Position numbers and translations under genes: made by a program
Shown here: piece by piece, positions 36,540 to 47,360 of the stretch
Numbering within the stretch: position 1 is the stretch's first letter
Layout: each line of letters opens with the position of its first letter
Notes under the pieces: model-generated
Databases searched by the model: none
What the model was told of the DNA's origin: nothing
What the model saw: only the letters and a program-made list of their open reading frames with translations
Assembly (NCBI GenBank): GCA_963556145.1
Contig: OY744465.1
Location: forward strand, 5,332,001-5,396,000
Length of the DNA stretch: 64,000 nt
DNA from: Hygrocybe punicea
Taxonomy: Eukaryota; Basidiomycota; Agaricomycetes; Agaricales; Hygrophoraceae
Reading direction: 5' to 3'

Positions 36540-37272
36540 CTATCTCGCTTTCTTCTTCCCCTTCCCCTTCCCCTTCCCCTTCCCCTTCACGTTCTGTTGG
36601 TTGTTCGCCGAATTGTCATGAGCCAACGTTACCTCAACATTCGCTGATGTTGATGTTGATGCCTGACCTGGACCAGTGTTCACTGGCTGATGTGTCAGGG
36701 CCTGAGGGGGAGGCAGGTTCGGGTGACTCGGAGGCGTATACGGGGGCGGATCCTCTTTGATATAAGGCAATGTAGGCAATTCCTCCAACTCGGCCTGTGG
36801 CTCACTCGAGACCGGCCTTGGCCAGAATGTCTCCTTCTGAAGAAAATGTAAACGGGCAATTTTTGGTTTGTAGCGTGAGTATTACCAAATATTTGCAAAT
36901 TCGCCTCTGCAAATAAATTGTGCAGAAGTAGGTGCAGGAAGCGGATTGAGCTCTGGGTCTTACATGCAAGAATACGTGCTACTTACATCCCGCTCATACA
37001 AGATTGACCGCTTCGTCAAGGACGGGATGCTGTCGTCGGCAGTCGTATTGTCAGAACGTCAGCACATGTATGGGTATGTTGAAGGTACGTACCTCCTTCG
37101 CAAGTAGTCAATTTTGTGGCTCTCTCTAACCTGCACGGAACGGGAGTGAAGATCAGTCTGACAGGATTCTGCGGTGGAACCGATAGATGCTAACCGGCAG
37201 GGGGGCAGAGGTTGCGAGCATCAGAGAAGTGAAGGCGATGGTGAGGACAACGAAGAGCAAAGTGAAACGCAT
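36540..37272 (-). CDS. Small secreted protein, five exons, basic Gly-Lys tail
   Basis: ATG at 37272 opens a clear signal peptide, MRFTLLFVVLTIAFTSLMLA followed by TSAPLP. Four GT-AG introns then join in phase through short exons (VRESHKIDYLRRS, IPSLTKRSILYERD, RRICKYL) to the last exon, rich in Pro (PPPYTPPSHPNLPPP) and Ser/Asn, ending KGKGKGKGKGKKKAR and a TAG at 36540. Total about 160 residues. TKR followed by S is a possible Kex2-type cleavage site. The joins keep one frame across all five exons without any stop, which argues for a living gene. I do not recognise the family; small secreted, precursor-like or effector-like protein is as far as I can go. Confidence 0.72.
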
Positions 37273-37353
37273 GGTTTAGATGGAGAGAGTACGTGGTGAA
37301 TTGTGAATAGTGTGTTCGAGACCAGCTCTGGGGGGAACTCCAGAGTGCTGAGG

Positions 37354-37363
37354 CTTTTATAGG
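37354..37363 (-). promoter_or_regulatory. TATA box of the secreted-protein gene
   Basis: On the minus strand CCTATAAAAG lies about 85 bp upstream of the ATG at 37272, a normal distance for a fungal core promoter. Confidence 0.5.
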
Positions 37364-37399
37364 CGAAGACGAGGAACGATTCGCCAATTCGGTGGAATC

Positions 37400-38344
37400 A
37401 AGATCCTCTGCTAATGCCAATGGCATGTCAACGGTGAAATAGAGATATAGCATATTTTCATAATGCCGAGGCGAAATTACAAGCTTGAAACATTTGAAAG
37501 CAACAATTGATAGCTCACCCACGAAACTGGACTTCTACCATGGTAATATAAATTGAGAAAACACGCCGACCAGGCTGTTGTAGCTATGTTGCAACATTCA
37601 GCACATAGGCCTCTGCGGATCTAGTGTCCGTAGCGGAAAAAGAACTACGGCTCGAGTTGACAGATCGCGCGAATACCACAACCGTTTTACAAATTCTTGT
37701 CCACGTGTGTTCGAGGATCAAAATTCGGAAAATTCAAAAAAGTCTGAAACCCACCGTACTGCTTCCCAACGTGCTGAAATTTGCCACTCCACCGCACCAT
37801 GGTATACCGCCCCATTAGCAGGGATATAAAAGGAAGGGCCCTATACCTCCTCCAAGATGGATGGGATAGGTGACAACACTCATCAGCAAAACCCGGTTTG
37901 GGCCATAGCATGTGCCCAAATTCCATAGTAGGCATAGCAAATTCATAGCAGCCATAGCAAATTCATAGCTATTGGAATTATGTGGAATCCGGGCTCGATA
38001 CTGATGTCTGTTGCGGATACTGATACCGATACTGACTAAGCGATGACTAAGCAACTCAGGTGCTGCTTTTGGTGATGCAGGCATTGTTTTCATTGTTTTG
38101 CTGCAATGCCCAACTAAATAAACGCCAGAAAAATTGTCAGATGCTGTTGGCATGTTACACTACAAATTACACTGCAATGTCAAGGCTTTTTAGGCAGAAA
38201 TAGAGTCAATATTAATAGATTTATTTAAATCTGCACTTTCTTTGGCACTAGAGCCTTGTAAATTGTTATTCTACTACTTATTCCTTAGCCAAGTGTTGTA
38301 AAATGTCTGATTTTAAGTATACAACAAGTTTTCAGTACTTTATT
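37400..38344. other. Upstream flank and repeat debris, no gene seen
   Basis: Contains direct repeats of CATAGCAAATTCATAG (about 37933-37975) and GATACTGAT-type repeats; the first motif partly recurs near 40315. No supported coding frame. Confidence 0.4.
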
Positions 38345-38346
38345 TA

Positions 38347-38921
38347 CAGCCGATTCAGACATGGATGACCAAATCAACTTTTTTTTTTTGTAACTTTTTT
38401 TTTGAGACCGGCAACCACTGGGCCAGCTGTATTACCATAACCATCCATGTCATGTGACACCAAGAGAATTGCTGAAATCACATAGAAATTCAAGTTATAA
38501 ATTCATTGAGGGACATATGAGAAATGTGAAGCCTATGAAAATTGAAATGTGGCTAGGTGAAGGGCTAAATAAGTTTAAATTATTTTTTGTGTTGTAATAA
38601 ATATTTTTGGTGCCAATTTCAGGCCACAAGTCATGTTTTGGACACCAAAAATCCATGTCATCCTTGAATACACCACCAAAAAATAATTTAAACTTATTTA
38701 GCCCTTCACCTAGCCACATTCCAATTTTCATAGGCTTCACATTTCTCATATGTCCCTCAATGAATTTATAACTTGAATTTCTATGTGATTTCAGCAATTC
38801 TCTTGGTGTCACATGACATGGATGGTTATGGTAATACAGCTGGCCCGGTGGTTGCTGGTCTCAAAAAAAAAGTTACAAAAAAAAAAAAAGTTGATTTGGT
38901 CATCCATTTCCGAATCAGCTG
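38347..38921. mobile_element. Foldback MITE flanked by TA (Tc1/mariner type)
   Basis: The ends start CAGCYGATTC and the two arms (about 38347-38595 and 38685-38921) are reverse complements over about 240 bp. TA flanks both ends (38345-38346, 38922-38923). Poly-A/T runs lie 35 bp inside each end. There is no coding capacity; 575 bp in total. Confidence 0.85.
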
Positions 38922-39249
38922 TAATGAAGAAAAATGAAGTTTCTGGTCATTTGGAGAAAAATGCCATACCAAAATATGCTTTTTTAACTTACCCATCCCA
39001 AAATTAACCATTTATGACTCTTCTTTACCTTCCAGTTGTGCTACTGTATTCTAACTTCTGTATCCTGCCTTGCCAGCACTGTGAATTACTTCAAGCAGAA
39101 TACTAAGTTTTGGTATTTGATTTTTCTTGAGCAGAGATGTAGTCTAATCTCTTTGAAGTAGTATAGGACCTAGAGAAAACATTAGATATTTTTAAAATAT
39201 GAAATATGAAGCCGCCCTTATGTCAAAGTCAATATACTACAGCTTGCTC

Positions 39250-40036
39250 ATCAGCTTTTACAATGTGGCATGTTGACTACATAGATGCCAAGCAACCTCA
39301 CCATTTCCTTGCCAAATTACAAGGAACTTGAAAAGCAATCCTGCCTGTTCACAATCTGGAGGAGCAGGCACTGTTTTGTCAGCTGATGTTCACCAATCTC
39401 ACCTTCAACTCCACTGCCCAGCCAAACTGGAGTGAAGCAGTATGGGTATGAAATTTCATGCAGATATGAATCAGCATATATCATATAAGGTGTGTCTGCA
39501 TTTTTGCATTCATGACCTCATTGTATGATACTGACACTGCCTATCAGCTGACAGAACAACTCAACACCTACTATAGAGAGTGGAAGACAAGCATTAATAT
39601 TTGACAATCCCTCAGATTCCATCTTGACATCCTCAGATGCTCATGCATCACTTCACACTGCAATTCTTGATCCACGTCATGTTCTGGAGGTTCCAAATGC
39701 CCCACAGCAACCACTCAGACAGCATGTTGTTGGAAAAGGACTTCTGGAAATTTCTGCGGATAGTCTCACTCAGTGTTGCCACAACACCAAGCCATGTCTG
39801 TCTCCCAACAAATTCACAGCCAACTCAACTCCCTATCACACAAGCAGAGATTTGGCTTCCCTTCCTATCCCAGCACAGCCAAATCCCAAAAAAGGAAGAT
39901 GCAAACATGCAAAAAATGTGGAAAGGAATCATGTAAGGGAAGAAAGGAGGTACGGTTGTGTTTGGATCAGTATAGGGATTGTGGCAAGAGTGTCTGCAAT
40001 GGTAGGGACTCAAAGAGACCCAATAAGCCTTGCTGA
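39250..40036 (+). pseudogene. Transposon ORF remnant with a C-terminal Cys-rich motif
   Basis: A frame near 39270-39450 reads WHVDYIDAKQPHHFLA and AQPNWSEAVW with a stop inside; later TEQLNTYYREWKTSIN, and a C-terminal block at about 39905-40036 reads CKKCGKESCKGRKEV...YRDCGKSVCNGRDSKRP, with CXXCXXXXC spacing that I associate with small zinc-binding tails of mushroom transposon proteins. Frames change several times. The family is not certain. Confidence 0.4.
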
Positions 40037-40499
40037 GAAGTTGACTATCAATTTTCATTTACTGATGTACATAGACACTGATTTTATCCAATTCAATTTT
40101 ATTTTATTTATTTATTTATTATTTTTTCCTCAACAGACATCAGCATCGAGCCGAATCCGCCACTCAAGCGGAGAATTATGTAGACTTATCCAGACTAATT
40201 AGTAATATTGTTAGTAAGCATTTAGGAATATTCTAGCATATATTCCCTAGTATAAAAGGACTCTGTATGTAATTTGTCTATAGTCTTATGCCAATAACCG
40301 TAGTTTCCAACAATAGCAGCCATAGCAAACCCTTGATTATGTAGCACTTGATAGCACTATGCAGCTCTGTGTGCCCACTACATATTCCTCTAAAAATCAA
40401 GCCGATACTACACAGGTCTCCAAAACCTAGGCTAAATACATCTCACATTCGAGTTCACGAAATTCACTAAGTCCTATCTTTGTTCATGTTTGGCATGAT
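40037..40499. other. AT-rich spacer with promoter-like or LTR-like sequence
   Basis: TAGTATAAAAGGACTCTGT at about 40249-40267 followed by a TTTCCAACA end would suit a short LTR starting TGTAGACTT (about 40180), but no matching flanking duplication is present. No gene. Confidence 0.3.
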
Positions 40500-43200
40500 C
40501 CAGTGTTAACGATGCTTGCAATCGTGTACTTGCAATTGTGTACTATCCTGAAAGATGTCGGACTTAAGTTCATTCCACACATCGACCTGAACCCTAGGGA
40601 CAACAACGGGGCTGATGCACACAAACGGAAGAAAACTGGAGCTGGCTTAGCAACTATGCAACCCCCACAACACTTTTTCAATTATGAAGAAGTGATCAAA
40701 GTCTACGGTAGCAAATCGGTCTCGAAGTGAAACCAGGTATATGTTTTCCAAAGTGACATGTACAAAGATGGTTTTGTCAAAAAGAACTTCAAACTGAGTG
40801 GTCTTGTGTTGGAAAATGTCAACCCCACTCTCGACGAGATCACCCGCTTCACCAGAGGTCAAGACGGCGTGGAAAACGAAAATAACGTGGATCTTTTGAT
40901 CATCGCGGAAGCTTCTCACAAAGCTGCCATTTCTGTATTGCAACCAGGAGATCATGTCGAAGTATTTGAAGACAAACAATCCAGCATCCACAGCATCGTC
41001 ATGGAGATTGTGCAAGATGTTGTGACTGTTTCTGCAGTTGGTGTGGACATTGATGGGCAGAAGGTTGACCTGCCTGCCCGGAGCGTCAGGAAGAGGTTCA
41101 AACCGGGAGATCACGTCAAGGTGATGATGGGGCAAAACACTGATGAGATGGGTTTGGTGGTGTCTGTGGCGGACAATGTGGTGACTTTTTTGTCTGATAT
41201 GTCTATGCAAGAGGTGTGTCCTTTTCTGGGCAGAATAGGCAATTACATGAATTGGCTTTCAAATTTCAGTCTTCTCCAAGGACCTTCGTGAGGCTGCCGA
41301 AGTAGGGTCTGGAACAAACATCGTTGGCAACTATGAATTGCATGATTTGTTTCAACTAGAGTTAGTTTCCTTCAGATGATCAATACTTCATTCCTGACAT
41401 TAGACTTGGTACAGCATGCAAACTGTCAGCATCATATTCAAAACCGAGAGGGACTCCTTCCATGTGCTGGATCAAAATGGTCAAATTCGACTTGTTCAGC
41501 CTCATCAGATCTCAATGCGTCGAGATTCTAGCAGAGCTATTGCAACCGATTCTGAAGGTCACGAGCTACAAATCAATGATAACATGAAGGAAATCAACGG
41601 CGAGGTGCACAAATGTTGAGAGATAGCCCCTTTACCTTGATTGATAATTCTGTAGGACCGAAAAGGACAAGTCCTTCATATCCATCAATCATTTTTCGCA
41701 TTCCTTCATAATCGGGACATCATCGAAAATGGCGGCGTGTTCGTTACGTGTGCTCAATCTTTGGTATCTTTAGCACTGAAGGGTAACCTGGTGAAGACAG
41801 GTGGAAGTGATCTCTCAAAAATGAATCCAATGTTCGCAGCCCCAACTGGAGGTATGGTTGGCTCTGGAAACATGGGACGAGGGCCACGAGATCGGCTGAT
41901 AGGTGTTACGGTCATGGTTATCAAGGGTCCACACAAAGGCTATGCAGGTGCTATCAAAGATACCAATGGTCCCATTGCTTGTGTTGAACTACGCACAGGC
42001 AACAAGATCATTGCCATTAAGAAAGAGAAACTTTTCAGACGACTGTAAGCTTGATCGCTTTTTTTGTAGTGTTTTCACTCGTATCAATCTCATGTGCATC
42101 TAGACCTAATGGAAAATTAGAGCTCCTAGAAGGAGGGAGCTCCGGCAGTTTCTCTGGAACCTCTTATGGTGGTTCAAGTAGACATTCACAAACTCCCAAT
42201 CCATACGCCCAAGGCGGTCAGACACCTGCATGGGGGTGGATGCCAAATCCATATGCCACTGGTGAGGGTCAAACACCTGCTTGGAATGTCAACTCCTGCA
42301 CACTGAATCCGTATGCAATTGATGGAAGTTGGACACCAGCTTGGAGCACATCTTCAAAGACGCCCAATCCTTATGCTGTAGATGGAGGGCGGACGCTCTC
42401 TTTGGGCAATCCATGGACACCAAATCCCTATACCTCCAGTGCATGGGGTGAGAACATGACTGAATGGACGAGTCCCAGATGAGACAATGGATATGGCGAG
42501 ACCTGGGTAAGTTTAAACTTTCAGTTTATCCATTGATGTCTAAGACTCCATGTCAGACGGCACCTACCCCAGGGCCTGCAGCACCTACTCCTTCGTTCAA
42601 CTCCGCCATGACCCCCACTGCGGTACATACGCCAGTGCCAGCCGCATATCCATACAATGCTCCAACACCTGCGGGGCCTTCAGCTAAGATGCCCGCCATG
42701 TCTTCATCAATGGATGATGAAAACGACACCTCTCTGGTCTATGGTTTGTTTTGAACATCACTGCGGAAAATTTACACATCAATTAATAGATCTGTCCTGC
42801 AGAAGCTCCACCATTATGGTTATTCGATCTTGTTGTTATTGGCAAACAGTGTTACGTTCAAGTGAAGCAAACCTATCTTTCGGGTTACAGGCAAGGCGAT
42901 TATGAAAAGAGGTGTGGCTATGTTGTGTCAGTCTCTAACCCGCAATCTGCTCTCGACACAACAGCCGCCAGGGAGGCCAATGTCATCTTCGACGGCGATG
43001 ACAGAACCATTGTTACGGCTTTTGCAGTGGAATACCTTATGCCCGTTCAACCTGTGGCCGTCAAAGACATGGTCCTTGTACTCGATGGCCCTTACAAGGG
43101 ACAGATACTCGTTGTTCAGGATCTAGTTGCAGAAGGGCTGTTTCTTCTGTGCCACCTGGTGTTATGTTTGAATATCGAAGGATATTCTGTTGTAAATTAA
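40500..43200 (+). pseudogene. SPT5: 5'-truncated SPT5 (DSIF large subunit) pseudogene
   Basis: Homology starts inside the protein at VGLKFIPHIDLNPRD and goes on through FFNYEEVIKVYGSKSVSK, ENVNPTLDEITRFTRGQDG, KFKPGD-like KOW motifs (RKRFKPGDHVKVMMGQNTDE), VFSKDLREAAEVGSG, SIIFKTERDSFHVLDQNG, LHIHQSFFAFLHNRDI, a further KOW (VMVIKGPHKGYAGAIKDTNG), the NPYA/TPAW C-terminal repeats (42180-42440) and a last KOW (LVLDGPYKGQ). The NGN domain and the acidic N-terminus are missing. TGA at 40728 falls where a basic residue is expected (SVSK-stop-NQVYVF), and the join near 41345-41415 needs a frame change. Introns are kept, so it came from DNA duplication or capture rather than reverse transcription. 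SPT5 works with RNA polymerase II elongation; a full copy must exist elsewhere. Confidence 0.88.
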
Positions 43201-43542
43201 GAAGCCGAAGATATGATTGCGTGATTTGGATCATCACTTGTTACTTTGATAGGCATTGAGTATATTTCAATATCGGTGCTGCTGACAGAATGGATGGTGA
43301 TAATTTGAATACATTGTGGTAGGGCTACAAAACATAAAATACATCTTAATCCATGCATATCGCAAGTGATCCATCATTTGTATTGACAAAGTACACGGCT
43401 GTGTCACAGATCTCATCAAAAAATACAGTATGATCAATGTGAAAAACCTACCTTCAACGCGATTTACAGTTACACGCTGGGACATACGGTCAGGTGGTAA
43501 CAGGATCTCCTGATGATCACTCCTGCTGATCACCCAGTGAAC
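43201..43542. other. Spacer, no gene seen
   Basis: Between the SPT5 relic and the coiled-coil fragment; no supported frame. Confidence 0.4.
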
Positions 43543-43808
43543 TCAGGAAGCATGTAGATCAGCGTATTTCAACCTCTCATCTGCTCGTTGTGCCTGCAGG
43601 AAACATAGCTTGGCTTGTAGGCATGCCTCTCGGTACTTAGAATCTGCTAAAGCCTTTTCCAGCCGAAAAGTTTCTTGCTTGACGGCAGCAGAGTCAAGTA
43701 ATAAAGCTGCTTCTGTTTGAGTTGCCGGAATCGGAATTGCCTTTAAAATACGAGGGAGTAAGGTGCATAAGTATGTTTAAGTTAAACATACTGTCATGGC
43801 ATCAAATA
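43543..43808 (-). pseudogene. 3' end of a gene with a C-terminal coiled coil, cut by the Gypsy element
   Basis: On the minus strand an exon fragment PVFDAMT (starting exactly at the LTR junction) splices over a 55-bp GT-AG intron to a last exon reading TQTEAALLLDSAAVKQETF, continuing as a heptad-rich, Leu/Ala/Glu/Lys helix for about 60 residues and stopping at 43543. The 5' part of the gene should lie beyond the retrotransposon but is not seen on the far side within the window. Product unknown. Confidence 0.5.
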
Positions 43809-43812
43809 CCGG

Positions 43813-44595
43813 TGTAGAGGGTCCTCGACCCTCTGAGGCTGTAAACTCGATATTTCACGAATCCGCTCAAACCCAACGTCTCTAGCGATCCATGCTCGAA
43901 CCCGACGTAACCCGATGCATACCGACTAGCATGGCCGCTCACGTACCTGGTCGGTCCACCTCCTAAACTCACGGAATCGCAATTATCGCAGACGGATCTC
44001 ATCGGACTCGATTCCCGACTTCGGACTTGCCTTATATACTCATCCTTTCGTCCTTTCAGAGATAGGTATGAATCTTTAGATCGTTTTCGTGGATATTTAC
44101 TTTCCCCTCCATTTTCCTGTCACCATCGCATTGCAACCCTCTTCTCATTTCCCCATTTCTATTTCTCTTTGTTCTCTCTCATCGGCCGAGGACTCTTGTC
44201 CGAATCTAGATAGAGAATTCTGTAGTATAAAAATGGTGCCCAAGCGCTGTGTCAAAATAAGAAATCAGTTCCCCCGTTTGCTCTCTCTGAGAATCAGTCT
44301 CTCAGTAAAATCCATCGCACATATTACTCGTCGGTTTCCTTGACACTCTCCCCATCGTTCTACCGTCTTTATTTCTACATCTCTCGTCACCTGACACCCG
44401 ACCTGCCATACCCGACATTGTCGGCTTTGTTGGCTTTGACTGGTTTTGTTAGTTATCAGTAGTACTACTCGGCAGCTTTTTACTCTTAGTCTCTTATCAT
44501 TTCTCTGAAGCTTGCTGAACTATTCCCAGTCACTTCTATGCTGACACCCCAGGTTAGGATCTTTATTCCGCAGCCACCCCAACCTCGCCACTACA
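43813..44595 (+). repeat. 5' LTR of the Gypsy element
   Basis: TGTAGAGGGTCC to CACTACA, 783 bp, with a TATA box (GTAGTATAAAAATGG, 44225-44239). Homologous in reverse to the solo LTRs at 21017-21920 and 49882-50471. Confidence 0.8.
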
Positions 44596-44597
44596 TC

Positions 44598-44615
44598 TGG
44601 AGCCCACCGCGAGGA
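44598..44615 (+). other. Primer binding site
   Basis: TGGAGCCCACCGCGAGGA starts two bases after the LTR; it opens with TGG, the complement of a tRNA CCA end. The tRNA was not identified. Confidence 0.55.
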
Positions 44616-45190
44616 ATAGTTTAGCACCACCATAGCTTTCTCTTCCTGTATTCCTCCCTCTGACCATCATCTTCGAGATCTTCCTTGAAGAACTCTTCAA
44701 CAAGAACTCTCTTTAGCCACCTTCGACCCAACAATCGACGACGACTTCTTCCAGCTAGTACCCGACCACCTCACTTGACACAACAATCTACCGCTCGTCT
44801 CAGGGTCAAACACACCCTTATATCTCTCATCCGACAGTTTTGAATCGGTCGATATACCAATTATCACTATAACATCCGACTCATCCAATCTTAGCTCCGC
44901 ACCCGTATCGCCTACGTCCCCGACCTCGACCCTATTAGAACCTCCGTCTACATCACACTCGCTCTTGACATCGAAAACTCCGTCCTCGTCTTCATCTTCA
45001 TCCTCGTCTCCGTCTTTGTCATCGTCCTCGTCCTCGTCTTCGCCCATGCCATCATCGTCAATGTTACCTGACCCGCCCATTGTACAACCGACAACCGCCT
45101 CCTTGACATCTCAGCTCTTTCCTATTCCCACAATGACTTCGACCGCCGGATCTTCAACCACTCCCCATGCTACTGTTCCCCATGTTACTC
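44616..45190. other. 5' leader of the retrotransposon, low-complexity TCGTC repeats
   Basis: Carries a TCATCTTCATCCTCGTC microsatellite-like stretch (44970-45060). The open frame over it is Ser-rich by composition only. Confidence 0.5.
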
Positions 45191-47360
45191 CACGGCCCCG
45201 ACCTTCGACGGGAACCTGCTCAATCTACACCACTTCTTCGAAGAAGTCGAGATACTTGCTGCTGATGCCACCCTTGACGACACAGGTCGCATTAAGCATA
45301 GTTTGCACTATGCGTCCCTTAGTGACTACGAGCTTTGGGCGAGTTTACCTAGCACAGCCGGCATCAATTATGCCGCATTCAACAAGAGCGTACTCATACT
45401 ATACCCAGGCACGGAAGACGATCATCGATACACAATGGTGGATCTCGACTGTCTTATGCATACCCAAACCACTTACGGCATCCGTACTCATGCCGAACTT
45501 GGCGAATATTACTGCGAGTTCATCCGGATCTCAGGGTTCCTCTTAGGCAAGGGTCGAATCTCTCCCCGAGAACGTAATATTGCATACAAGAATGGCTTCT
45601 ATGCCAAGCTCAAAAAGGACATCAAAACCCATCTGCAGTACCAGAAGCCGAACCATTTCCATAGTGACCCTTATGACTTCCAGGACTTCCACAACTGCGC
45701 CCACTTCCTCCTGGCCGGAACCGCGGCTGAACCGTCCACCATCTCTCGTCTATTGTTGACATCGCCTGCCGCCATCAGGTACTCGACTCCTATAGAACCC
45801 GCTACCCGCTACCCGCCACCCGCTCGCTATGACCCGGTCATTCCTAAAGCAGAACCGGTTGAACCCAACGTATCTGACCTCTTTCGTCTCGTCTCACAGC
45901 AACTAGCCGTCCTCACACAAGCCCTCACCGAACAAAACAACCCTCCAAAGCCTTGTGCAAATAGGGCTGAGCCGACCACTGCGGGACAGGGATTTACCAA
46001 TTTTAACTGCCTCTTTTGCGACGACCCGTTCCATCGTATACGTGACTGTCCCATCTGCGAGCAGTACACTTGGGACGGAATATGCCGAAAGAATGAGCAC
46101 GGCCGCATCGTGTTGCCCAATGGAATGTATCTTCCAAAGGCTATCATCGGCAAAAATATGAAGGATCGCTTCGATGCGTGGCATGCACAGAACCCCAGCA
46201 ACCGTGCTCCCCCTGCCCGTAACCCCACGGAACCGTTCCAACGTGACCTGCCACCTCACATCAAAACCAACTTCGTCTCCGCCATTGAAGTACCGACCTA
46301 TGAACCTGAGGTCACCACCGAGTATGCCAACATCTTTCAGTCCACGACGTCCGACATCGACAACGACAACGAGCAGATCAAAGATTTGGAAGCCAAAGTG
46401 CAGCGGCTTCGTAAAGGGGTTAGATTCGACGGCGTAGAAATCCCCTCTAAAGCGAAAGGCAAGTCTAGAGAGATGTATCCCAATCCGCCCGCCGCTTCCA
46501 CGTCCATTCCCGCCACGAAACCCGCCGAAAAAACGACCAGGCCTATCAACGAGCAACCGATCACTATAGTCCCCCCTTCGAATACGCGGCCGACCGAGCC
46601 GACCGCCTTCGTACCGTGCACCCCCCAGAACCTTCCCGCGTCACACCCACAATACTGCTACCAGGCTTCCATCGAAGGTCCTGGTATCGCCAAATCTGTC
46701 ATCGACCGCACGCTCGATTCTCAAGTCTGCATTTCGCAACGAGAACTCTTAGCCATGTCGTCTGATGCCCGCCGTCACATGAAGGACCTCATTACTTCAA
46801 AAAAGGTCACTGCCAAGAGTAACAATGTCAAGGTCTTCCACTTTCACGCACCCAAAATCCCCACCCGCGCCTGCCAACATTGTCAGGAAAACGTCCCACT
46901 CGTCATCGGCCGAGACTCAGTCCCTCTCCGTGCGGTCTACCCACTCATCAACAGCAAGTTCATATTCGAGTGTGTCCTCGACAACCGCTCTATGATCATC
47001 GGCATGCGATGCGACATTTGGGAAAAGCTCGGTTACAGCCTCCAAAATATGAAGATGTGGATGCAGTCGGCAAATAAAAGTGACAATGACACCCTTGGCC
47101 AGATCGCCAACCTCAAATTCACCTTTGGCGACATCGATCTATTCCTGCAAGTCCAAGTCATCGACGACGCCCCTTATGAGATCCTCATCGGCCGCCTGTT
47201 CTTCACGCTTTCCGAGGACCTCACGAAGGATTATAAAAACAGAGAGCAACAAGTCACGATCACGGATCCAAACACCGGCACCATTGTCACCTTGCCCACC
47301 ATCGAGCACAACCAGAAGAACCGACGAGAGCGGTCCGACACCGGAAAGCCGGATTTTTAG
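45190..47360 (+). pseudogene. Gypsy Gag and protease region
   Basis: The frame opens with APTFDGNLLNLHHFFEEVEIL without a proper start codon in frame, so the 5' end is damaged. It continues YASLSDYELWASLP and a CCHC zinc knuckle CLFCDDPFHRIRDC (46008-46049) that binds RNA in Gag proteins. A retropepsin-like domain follows: FECVLDNRSMIIGM, where DNRS stands in place of the usual D-S/T-G active site, and EILIGRLFFTL. The frame ends at 47358, while the same polyprotein goes on in another frame (EVEDPEIPLGKDAL), so an indel lies near there. Confidence 0.8.

Noticed and set aside
37687..38153. Two minus-strand frames upstream of the secreted-protein gene
   Set aside because: No family pattern, no introns, and direct repeats run through them.
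40180..40315. Solo copia-like LTR
   Set aside because: TGT...ACA ends and a TATA box can be picked out, but no flanking duplication and no second copy; kept only as a weak note.
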